Below, piece by piece: positions 1 through 5,479 of a DNA stretch of 5,479 nt. The DNA is taken from positions 1 through 5,479 of the forward strand of contig JAIVHD010000359.1 of NCBI GenBank assembly GCA_020201235.1, read 5' to 3'. This DNA is from Lysobacteraceae bacterium. Lineage in GTDB: Bacteria > Pseudomonadota > Gammaproteobacteria > Xanthomonadales > Wenzhouxiangellaceae. The position numbers and the translations under genes are program-made. Positions within the stretch are counted from its first letter, which is position 1. Each line of letters starts with the position of its first letter. The notes below the pieces were generated by a model. The model saw nothing but the letters and a program-made list of their open reading frames with translations. It had not been told where the DNA came from and ran no database searches.

Positions 1-21
1 GCACCAGACCCACCAGAAAAC

Positions 22-711
22 TTAGCCCGCGTCTTGCCGTGGCCCGTATTCGTAGACGCCCCCAGCCTCCAGCGCCCGAATGTAGGCCGGACGGGTCTGG
101 ATCTTGTGGACAAAAACGGCCACGTTGGGATAGTCCGCCCGCGTCACGGTGTTTTTGGCAAGCGCGGCTTCCAGCGGAAAGCTCATCTGGATATCGGCAG
201 CAGAAATATCGTCGCCGGCAAACCACGGGTGTTCGGACAAAAACGAATCCACATACGAAAAGTGCGTGGCGATCTGCGGATCGGTAAACACCTGATCGAC
301 CTGGTCGGCGATTCGCCCGGAGATCGGCCGGATGAAAAACGGCACCGGCGGCTGGCGCAGGCGCGAAAACACCAGCTTGATCAACAACGGCGGCATCAGC
401 GAGGCCTCAGCGTAGTGCATCCAGTAATTAAACGCCCAATACCGTTCGTCATCCACTGCGGGAGCCCATTGCGAATCGCCATAGCTTCGCGCCAGATACT
501 CGATCATCGCGCCCGATTCGGCAAGCGTCTGCCCGCCGTCGGTAATCACCGGCGACTTGCCCAATGGATGCACCTTCTTCAGCGACTCAGGTGCCAGGTT
601 GGTCTTCGGATCGCGCTTGTAATGCTTGATCTTGTAATCCACGCCCAGCTCTTCGAGCAACCACAGAATGCGCTGCGAGCGCGAGTTTTCGAGATGATGA
701 AGCGTGATCAT
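22..711 (-). CDS. Glutathione S-transferase family protein
   Basis: This 229-residue cytosolic enzyme probably conjugates glutathione to electrophiles or reduces with it; the natural substrate cannot be read from sequence. The N-terminal thioredoxin-like domain (about residues 1-80) has LENSRSQRILWLLEELG near the start, with serines 9 and 12 as candidate catalytic residues. GKSPVI follows, with the cis-proline at P54, and then E66-S67, the usual glutathione gamma-glutamyl contact. The all-helical C-terminal domain has the N-capping box S170-A-A-D173 in DISAADIQMSFPLE. Length and domain order fit a complete bacterial GST. The frame is open for 59 more codons upstream, but ATG at 711 is chosen because MITLHHLENS is the normal family N-terminus and an AAGGAAT site lies 8 nt before it. 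It is transcribed away from the cas genes and has no evident link to CRISPR function; it is probably the chromosomal neighbour of the cas locus. The family call is secure; the subclass is not. Confidence 0.93.
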   Translation of the reverse strand: MITLHHLENSRSQRILWLLEELGVDYKIKHYKRDPKTNLAPESLKKVHPLGKSPVITDGGQTLAESGAMIEYLARSYGDSQWAPAVDDERYWAFNYWMHYAEASLMPPLLIKLVFSRLRQPPVPFFIRPISGRIADQVDQVFTDPQIATHFSYVDSFLSEHPWFAGDDISAADIQMSFPLEAALAKNTVTRADYPNVAVFVHKIQTRPAYIRALEAGGVYEYGPRQDAG

Positions 712-719
712 GGCTACTG

Positions 720-726
720 ATTCCTT
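720..726 (-). promoter_or_regulatory. Ribosome binding site of the GST gene
   Basis: Read on the minus strand this is AAGGAAT, followed by 8 nt and then ATG at 711. It decides the start codon, because the upstream in-frame extension shows no recognisable GST sequence. Confidence 0.6.
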
Positions 727-947
727 ATAGATTGACGCGAGCGAGAAACGCAAAACAGGGCACGGCGCTAACCCCGCCTGATTCACCACCGGGCCCAATT
801 CCACCCCAACGTTGCAACTATTTTCGGAGCTGGAAGCCTGGAGAGTCGTATTTCCGCAGGCTGCACGGCGTGTCGCCACCCGGAGCATAGCTTCATTCTA
901 CGTGAGGACTGGCAACGCGAGTACAGACCGCAGAAAGGCGGCTATAC

Positions 948-976
948 TTGTCCCGGCCCCGGAAAGTTCGTATAGT
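948..976 (+). promoter_or_regulatory. Candidate sigma-70 promoter for the cas operon
   Basis: TTGTCC at 948-953 (4 of 6 matches to the -35 consensus) and TATAGT at 971-976 (5 of 6 matches to the -10 consensus) are separated by exactly 17 nt. Transcription would begin near 983 and give an untranslated leader of about 240 nt before cas3. The fit is good but comes from visual scanning of AT-containing DNA, so chance matches are likely. No better-spaced pair was seen closer to cas3. Confidence 0.3.
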
Positions 977-1139
977 CAAAGCGCAAACGGGGATTTTAAA
1001 TACGCGATTTGGCAGAGACTCGAAACGGGGGGGATGCAAGTTTCTGGAATTAGAAGAGGGGTATTTTCCAGGTTCGCGAAACTTATTCGGGTAAGAATGC
1101 CGTTGCCCGGACATCCCAAACAAGCAATTCGAAATAAAT

Positions 1140-1160
1140 CATTCTCAGGTTTTGAGAATG
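1140..1160. repeat. Perfect 8-bp inverted repeat upstream of cas3 (possible operator)
   Basis: CATTCTCA (1140-1147) and TGAGAATG (1153-1160) are exact reverse complements with a 5-nt spacer, GGTTT. The element ends 62 nt before the cas3 ATG. Such a compact dyad between promoter and start codon suits a dimeric repressor or activator. As RNA it could form a small hairpin. On the plus strand it is followed by CCCGG, not a U tract, so it is not a terminator for leftward-to-rightward transcription. On the minus strand an ATTTATTT tail follows, but no gene reads into it from that side. The dyad is seen directly; its role is inferred. Confidence 0.45.
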
Positions 1161-1222
1161 CCCGGTCCCATACTGCAGACAATCGGGCTTGACCGGTTAC
1201 ACGTTTTACACAGGCGTTGCGA

Positions 1223-4087
1223 ATGAACCAAACGATTTCGTATGAGCGATTTTTCCAGCGGGCCACGGGCAACAAGCCCTTTGCTTTCCAGTCCCGATTG
1301 GCCGGGGAGAAGTGGCCGGACTTGCTCGACATCCCGACGGGCCTGGGCAAAACCGCCGCAGTGACCCTGGCCTGGCTGTGGAGACGCGGCTGGCGGCACG
1401 GCGGGCGGGCCGAAACACCGGATCCCGGCACCCCGCGCCGCCTCGTGTGGTGCCTGCCCATGCGCGTGCTGGTCGAGCAGACCGAAGAGAATATCAAGAA
1501 GTGGCTGGACCAGCTTGGCATCCACAGCAACGCCGGCGACGGCAAGGTCTCGGTGCATTTGTTGATGGGTGGCGAGCCCGATCTTAAGACCTGGGCCGAA
1601 CACCCGGAAGAAGACATGGTCCTCATCGGCACTCAGGATATGCTGCTCTCACGCGCCCTGATGCGCGGCTACGGCATGAGCCGCTACCAGTGGCCGATCC
1701 ACTTCGCCTTGCTGCACAACGATTGTCTGTGGGCGTTCGACGAAGTGCAATTGATGGGTGCCGGGCTGGCCACCTCGGCCCAGCTCGACGCCTTCCGCCG
1801 CAGCTTTCTGCTGGCGAAAAACAGCCGTTCGTTGTGGCTCTCCGCGACATTGAACCGCGACTGGCTGGCCACGGTGGACCTGCAGCCACATATGGCCTCA
1901 CTCGACACGCTGACCATTGACGACGAGGACCGGACGCAGACCAGGGAACGCCTGGAAGCGGTCAAAACCCTGCACAAAGCCGCAGTTGTGCTCACCAAGG
2001 ATGCCAACAACAAGCAAGGCCTGGACGCCTACCTCGACGCACTCGCCGAGCGGGTACTGCAAAGTCACGTAGACACGGCCCAGACCCTGGTCATCGTCAA
2101 CCGCGTTGACCGCGCCCAGCAACTGTTTCGCAAGCTGCAAGAGCGGCGCGAAGGCAAGTCCGATCTCTTAATCCACGCCCGGTTCCGCGCAGCCGAACGC
2201 GCCGCATTGAGTGATCGCCTGCGTAAGGAATCGGGCACCGATCGTATCATCATTGCCACCCAGGCCATCGAGGCCGGTGTGGACCTGTCGTCAAAGACGC
2301 TGATCACCGAACTCGCCCCGTGGGCATCGCTGGTGCAGCGTTTCGGGCGATGCAACCGCTACGGCGAACACAATGCCGACGGCGCACGTATTTTCTGGCT
2401 GGATATCGAAGACGATGCCGATGTCCTGCCCTACGACACCGAAACTCTGGCTCAGGCACGCGAAAAACTGGCCACGTTGGACAACGCTGGCCCCCAGAAC
2501 CTCCCCCCAACGGACAGCGAACGCCCCCTGAGCGCCGTGCTTCGCCGCAAGGACCTGCTCGACCTGTTCAACACCGACCCGGACCTGTCCGGCTTCGACG
2601 TGGACATCTCCAGCTACATCAGGGATACAGGGACGCCAGGAGTGCAGGTGTTCTGGCGTGAGTTCGATGAAGACCCCAATAACCCCGCGCCGCAGCCGCG
2701 CCCGCAGCGTGCTGAGCTTTGTCCGGTATCCATCAGCCAGGCCAAGGCGGTGTCCAAGCGCAAGGACGTCACCCTGTGGCGCTGGGACGCGCTCGACGAC
2801 GCATGGGTCAAACTGGATCGAAGCCCCCGTCCTGGTATGACCCTTCTCATCCGAACAACCGATGGTGGCTACGACGAACAGGTCGGTTTCGAGGCCGCCT
2901 TGAAGAAGCCGCCGGTGCCCGTAATCATGTTGCAATCGCCAAACGAGCAAAATGCTTTCGGTGAGGATTGGCCCTCACAGCAAGCCAAATCCATCGCACT
3001 CCCGGCGCATCTGAGCCATGTCGCGACACAAGCAAAAGACCTCTGCCAGGCGGTGGGCGAAACAACGCATGCCGCTGCTTTGGTTCGTGCCGGACGTTGG
3101 CACGATCTCGGCAAACTCCACGAGATATTTCAGAAGTCCATGTACCGCTGCAAGAATGCGGTTGGCCGCACGCCGCTGGCGAAATCGGACTGTGTGGGAC
3201 GGATGAAGCATGAGCGAAAATTCTTCCGCCACGAACTGGCCTCCATGCTCGCCTGGCTGGCCCAGCACGACAACGAACCCGATGCCGACCTCATCGCCTA
3301 CCTGATCGCCGCCCACCACGGCAAGATCCGCATGAGCCTGCGCTCCATGCCCAGCGAAGAAGCAAGCGAGGGCGTGAAACGCTTCGCGCGCGGTGTTTGG
3401 GAAGGCGACGTGCTGCCCGCGCTCGACTTCGATGGTGAACACAGCGACGAGACGACCTTGCAACTGGCCCTGATGGAATTAGGCGAGGGCGAACAGGGGC
3501 CGTCCTGGACCGAACGCACCCTACGCCTGCTTGATGAACACGGTCCCTTCCGGCTTGCTTGGATGGAAAGCCTGGTACGCCTGGCCGACTGGCGCGCCAG
3601 CCGCGAAGAACAACTTGACCCGCCCGCGTGTGATAATGACAAGCATGAACTGGACAACAGCCATTCACCAGTGGCGGTGCCTGAGCCCCGAGCAACAGCG
3701 GCAGATTCGCCGCCACCGCCTGCCGCGCAAAGTGGCGCGCAGCATGGCCTTCGAGGGCGAGCCGGTGAGCCAACAGATGCTGGAAGCCGAACTCATACGC
3801 CTCACGCAGCAACCCGGCACCTCGAAACAACCTTCGGTGTCCTGAGCTACGCCGCTGGCGCACGACCGACGTCATCGTCGGCAGCCACGAACCACCGCCA
3901 TACCATCAGGTCGGACAGGCCATGCACGCCTACGTTCGGGATCTGGCCACGCGCCTGGACCATCTTCCGACAGAACCTGACGACCGCTGGCTCGAAATGC
4001 TGTCCTTCGCCGAAGGCCGCCTGCTCAGCATTCATCCCTTTGCCGATTTCAACGGCCGCATCAGCCGCGTATTCGTGGACTGGCTGA
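1223..4087 (+). CDS. cas3: CRISPR-associated helicase-nuclease Cas3, type I-G (C-terminal HD)
   Basis: Cas3 unwinds and degrades DNA marked by the type I effector complex. Numbered from ATG 1223, the helicase comes first: Q-motif region near Q23, Walker A PTGLGKT (38-44), motif Ia in LPMRVLVEQT, motif II DEVQ (173-176), motif III SAT (207-209), motif VI QRFGRCNR (372-379). The HD nuclease follows: H596 and H599, H627-D628 in HDLGK, H670, H698-H699 in AAHHGK, and D789 in ADWRAS. HD after helicase is typical of subtype I-G (old I-U), and csx17 downstream agrees. ATG 1223 is preferred over in-frame TTG 1217 because a weak AGG site lies 8 nt before it. Recognisable Cas3 sequence ends near L798 (about 3616). 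The remaining 156 residues are Pro/Ala/Ser/Thr-rich, unlike Cas3, and overlap fic in another frame, while frame-1 stops cluster at 3616-3648. A 1-nt deletion near the gene end has therefore probably replaced the native stop. The catalytic domains look intact. Confidence 0.93.
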   Translation: MNQTISYERFFQRATGNKPFAFQSRLAGEKWPDLLDIPTGLGKTAAVTLAWLWRRGWRHGGRAETPDPGTPRRLVWCLPMRVLVEQTEENIKKWLDQLGIHSNAGDGKVSVHLLMGGEPDLKTWAEHPEEDMVLIGTQDMLLSRALMRGYGMSRYQWPIHFALLHNDCLWAFDEVQLMGAGLATSAQLDAFRRSFLLAKNSRSLWLSATLNRDWLATVDLQPHMASLDTLTIDDEDRTQTRERLEAVKTLHKAAVVLTKDANNKQGLDAYLDALAERVLQSHVDTAQTLVIVNRVDRAQQLFRKLQERREGKSDLLIHARFRAAERAALSDRLRKESGTDRIIIATQAIEAGVDLSSKTLITELAPWASLVQRFGRCNRYGEHNADGARIFWLDIEDDADVLPYDTETLAQAREKLATLDNAGPQNLPPTDSERPLSAVLRRKDLLDLFNTDPDLSGFDVDISSYIRDTGTPGVQVFWREFDEDPNNPAPQPRPQRAELCPVSISQAKAVSKRKDVTLWRWDALDDAWVKLDRSPRPGMTLLIRTTDGGYDEQVGFEAALKKPPVPVIMLQSPNEQNAFGEDWPSQQAKSIALPAHLSHVATQAKDLCQAVGETTHAAALVRAGRWHDLGKLHEIFQKSMYRCKNAVGRTPLAKSDCVGRMKHERKFFRHELASMLAWLAQHDNEPDADLIAYLIAAHHGKIRMSLRSMPSEEASEGVKRFARGVWEGDVLPALDFDGEHSDETTLQLALMELGEGEQGPSWTERTLRLLDEHGPFRLAWMESLVRLADWRASREEQLDPPACDNDKHELDNSHSPVAVPEPRATAADSPPPPAAQSGAQHGLRGRAGEPTDAGSRTHTPHAATRHLETTFGVLSYAAGARPTSSSAATNHRHTIRSDRPCTPTFGIWPRAWTIFRQNLTTAGSKCCPSPKAACSAFIPLPISTAASAAYSWTG

Positions 4088-4242
4088 CGCGACACCTCGA
4101 CTTGCCCGACGTGGACCCCACGCCGGACGAAGGCGAGGCTACCGAGCGTTACCTCGCCGCCCTGCGTGCCGGTGACCGGCGCGACTGGCAACCCCTTATG
4201 GCCATCTGGCGCGAACGCTTTGAAAAGGGGACGGCTTCATGA
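3636..4242 (+). pseudogene. Fic-domain protein (putative AMP-transferase) in cas operon, frameshifted
   Basis: Fic enzymes usually transfer AMP from ATP to a hydroxyl side chain of a target protein. The gene lies in two frames: 3636-3845 encodes the N-terminal 69 residues, ending at TGA 3843-3845, and 3841-4242 continues in the +1 frame with LRRWRTTDVIVGSHEPPP. Skipping one base near 3843 gives a 201-residue protein with normal Fic layout. S36-M-A-F-E40-G41 matches the inhibitory motif (S/T)xxxE(G/N), here N-terminal as in class II Fic. The active site is H133-P-F-A-D-F-N-G-R-I-S-R144; the consensus HxFx(D/E)GNGRxxR has Gly or Ala where F138 stands. The start could be ATG 3636 or ATG 3645 (MNWTTAIHQW); neither has a ribosome site, so coupling to cas3 translation is likely. 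The end overlaps csx17 by ATGA. The downstream piece could start on its own at ATG 3922 (106 residues, active site but no inhibitory motif). The break could be real decay, a sequencing error, or recoding; no slippery site is evident. Confidence 0.8.
4225..4230 (+). promoter_or_regulatory. Ribosome binding site of csx17
   Basis: AAGGGG lies inside the last codons of fic, 8 nt before the csx17 ATG at 4239. It fixes that start and shows that csx17 can be translated independently of the disrupted fic gene. Confidence 0.65.
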
Positions 4243-5479
4243 ACGAACTTACGCTTGCCGGATGCACTCCGACGCCCTTGGCAAACTATCTGAAAGCGCT
4301 CGGCGTATTGCGCCTGCTTTCGGCCAGACATCCCGAAACGCGCGGTTTCTGGAGGTCTAATCGGTTCGTGCTGAACACCGCATTCGATCAACAAGGCCTC
4401 GTCGATTTCTTGCTCGAAGACTACGAGCCCACCCCCATCATGGCACCGTGGAATGGCGGCAGCGGGTTCTACGAGAAGGATAACAAAACGGCGCTTCGGG
4501 CCATTGAGAGCAGCGTCGGAGAGCGCTTCAGTCGTTATCGGCACTGTCTTTCCATCGCAGAGCAGTCGCTTGTGGGCATGGATCGCAAAACCAGCCCTAA
4601 GGGCGATCAAAAAGCCGCTTTATTAACCCGCATCCGCGGCCAGCTTCCGGACGAAGCGTTGAGCTGGTTCGATTCATCCGTGCTGCTGGCGGGAGATTCC
4701 ACCCAATATCCGCCACTACTTGGAACCGGCGGTAACGACGGACGGCTTGACTTCACCAATAATTTTATGCAGTGCCTGGTAGATGTACTCAGCGTCAGTC
4801 AAGAAAAACTAAACGAAACATCAGCGCATTGGCTTGCAGCAGCACTGTCGTGGGAAGCCACGCCCGGACTGATCAGAAATGCGATTGGCCAGTTCGCCCC
4901 AGGCCAGGCTGGTGGCCCCAACGCCACTACGGGCTTTGGTGGCACGTTCCAGGAAGCCAATGCAACCATCAATCCGTGGGATTTTGTGTTGATGATCGAA
5001 GGTGCGATACCGTTTGCCGCGGCTGCGGTGCGACGAAACGCCGATGACCCATTTGGCGTATTGGGCTATCCGTTCACGGTGCGTGCCGTGGGTGCGGGTG
5101 CGGGCAACCTGGGCGAGGGGGACGAGGCCAATGCGCGCGGCGAACTTTGGATGCCGCTGTGGAACAAACCTGCGAGCTACCCAGAAATCCGTGCTCTCCT
5201 GGCCGAAGGGCGCGTCGCCCGGGGCAGAAAACCGGCTCGCGACGCGCTCGATTTCGTGCGCGCGGTTCATCATTTGGGTGGTTACCGCGGCATCAGCAGC
5301 TTTCAACGTTATGGTTTGCTGATGCGCTCTGGCAAAGCCTATCTCGCCACCCCGCTATCGCGCGTGGAGGTCAGCGACGAGCCCCAATCGAACCTGTTCG
5401 ATGAACTCGACAAGCATCACTGGCTCGATCGTTTTCGTAGCTTTACACGTGGCGACAACACTGCCAATCGGTTCCGGAC
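4239..5479 (+). CDS. csx17: Type I-G CRISPR-associated protein Csx17 (large subunit), 5' part
   Basis: Csx17 is the signature protein of subtype I-G and is regarded as its Cas8-like large subunit, acting in the cytosolic crRNA-guided surveillance complex. From ATG 4239 the frame is open to the window edge: 413 complete codons, no stop, so the C-terminus is missing. Features that match the family as I know it are the N-terminus LAGCTPTPLANYLKALGVLR (residues 6-25), PLLGTGGNDGRLDFTNNF (159-176), the Gly-rich TGFGG (231-235), NPWDFVLMIEGA (245-256) with PFAAAAVRR following, a helix containing RDALDFVRAV (334-343), and GYRGISSFQRYGLLMRSGKAYLATP in the last third. No enzyme motif is seen, as expected for a binding subunit. 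The start is well supported by AAGGGG 8 nt upstream and the 4-nt ATGA overlap with fic. Reading-frame integrity contrasts with the broken fic just upstream, which suggests the CRISPR system itself is still maintained. Family recognition is from memory of motifs, not a search. Confidence 0.88.
   Translation, partial: MNELTLAGCTPTPLANYLKALGVLRLLSARHPETRGFWRSNRFVLNTAFDQQGLVDFLLEDYEPTPIMAPWNGGSGFYEKDNKTALRAIESSVGERFSRYRHCLSIAEQSLVGMDRKTSPKGDQKAALLTRIRGQLPDEALSWFDSSVLLAGDSTQYPPLLGTGGNDGRLDFTNNFMQCLVDVLSVSQEKLNETSAHWLAAALSWEATPGLIRNAIGQFAPGQAGGPNATTGFGGTFQEANATINPWDFVLMIEGAIPFAAAAVRRNADDPFGVLGYPFTVRAVGAGAGNLGEGDEANARGELWMPLWNKPASYPEIRALLAEGRVARGRKPARDALDFVRAVHHLGGYRGISSFQRYGLLMRSGKAYLATPLSRVEVSDEPQSNLFDELDKHHWLDRFRSFTRGDNTANRFR

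Larger units (their letters stand above)
712..1222. other. Divergent intergenic region between GST and cas operon
   Basis: This stretch lies between the 5' ends of the minus-strand GST and the plus-strand cas3, so it should hold the promoters of both. No open frame in it looks like a real gene: those present lack ribosome sites at sensible spacing and encode no recognisable protein. The part from about 960 to 1160 is visibly more AT-rich than the flanking genes. It contains a run of seven G at 1027-1033, an 8-bp palindrome TTCGCGAA at 1073-1080, a candidate promoter at 948-976 and an inverted repeat at 1140-1160. No CRISPR repeats, tRNA or insertion-sequence ends are seen. At 511 bases it is long for a simple divergent promoter, so an undetected small RNA or a decayed gene is possible. 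Confidence 0.6.

Noticed and set aside
724..753. Minus-strand TATAAG (724-729) and TTGCGT (748-753) as a GST promoter
   Set aside because: The spacing is 18 nt and the -35 match is poor. Transcription would start about 6 nt before the ATG, excluding the visible ribosome site.
712..888. Upstream in-frame extension of the GST gene by 59 codons
   Set aside because: The added residues look nothing like a GST or a signal peptide, and ATG 711 has a ribosome site at good spacing and the normal family N-terminus.
1140..1160. The inverted repeat as a transcription terminator
   Set aside because: There is no U tract on the plus strand, and no gene is transcribed toward it on the minus strand.
1034..1192. 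52-codon basic open frame directly upstream of cas3 (ATG after seven G)
   Set aside because: The G run abuts the ATG with no spacing, the protein is unrecognised, it uses rare AGA codons and crosses the inverted repeat; best explained as chance.
1217..1222. TTG at 1217 as the cas3 start
   Set aside because: The AGG element would lie only 2 nt away; ATG 1223 has 8-nt spacing and a better start codon.
2291..2950. 219-codon minus-strand open frame inside cas3
   Set aside because: It is antisense to clear Cas3 helicase and linker sequence and has no recognisable motif; long antisense frames are common in GC-rich genes.
3291..3875. 194-codon minus-strand open frame across the cas3-fic junction
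   Set aside because: It is arginine-rich and antisense to HD-domain and Fic codons, with no motif or ribosome site evident.
3617..4087. Cas3-Fic natural fusion protein
   Set aside because: The Fic residues are in other frames than Cas3 throughout, so no single frame joins the two domains.
1..5479. CRISPR array or insertion sequence
   Set aside because: No regularly spaced repeats of 28-37 bases, transposase motifs or terminal inverted repeats were seen.

Overview
This window is GC-rich DNA with codon use and gene style typical of Proteobacteria, most likely a gammaproteobacterium. That placement is an inference from the glutathione S-transferase type and the CRISPR subtype, because no rRNA or other marker gene is present. 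It holds the left edge of a type I-G (formerly I-U) CRISPR-Cas locus next to an ordinary housekeeping gene.

Layout: (1) positions 22-711, minus strand, a complete cytosolic glutathione S-transferase; (2) 712-1222, a 511-base divergent intergenic region with a candidate sigma-70 promoter (948-976) and a perfect 8-bp inverted repeat (1140-1160) upstream of the cas genes; (3) 1223-4087, plus strand, a Cas3 helicase-nuclease whose HD nuclease domain lies after the helicase, the arrangement of type I-G; (4) about 3636-4242, a Fic-domain gene between cas3 and csx17, in a different frame from the cas3 tail and itself split by an apparent 1-nt frameshift near 3843; (5) 4239-5479, the first 413 codons of csx17 (large subunit, Cas8-like), running off the right edge. 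The csx17 reading frame is open throughout but has no stop codon in the window.

The three plus-strand genes form a tight operon. fic and csx17 overlap by 4 nt (ATGA), and fic starts beside a cluster of stop codons where cas3 would be expected to end. The expected remaining I-G genes (csb1/cas7, csb2/cas5-cas6, cas4-cas1, cas2) and the CRISPR array would lie to the right; none is visible here. Cas3 would degrade target DNA after recruitment by a Cascade-like complex containing Csx17.

The most notable point is the Fic gene. It carries an N-terminal inhibitory motif (SMAFEG) and a near-canonical Fic active-site motif (HPFADFNGRISR), which suggests a self-inhibited AMP-transferase embedded in a CRISPR operon. 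Both the cas3 3' end and the fic middle look frame-disrupted within about 230 bases, so in this strain the module may be decaying, or the sequence may contain errors.
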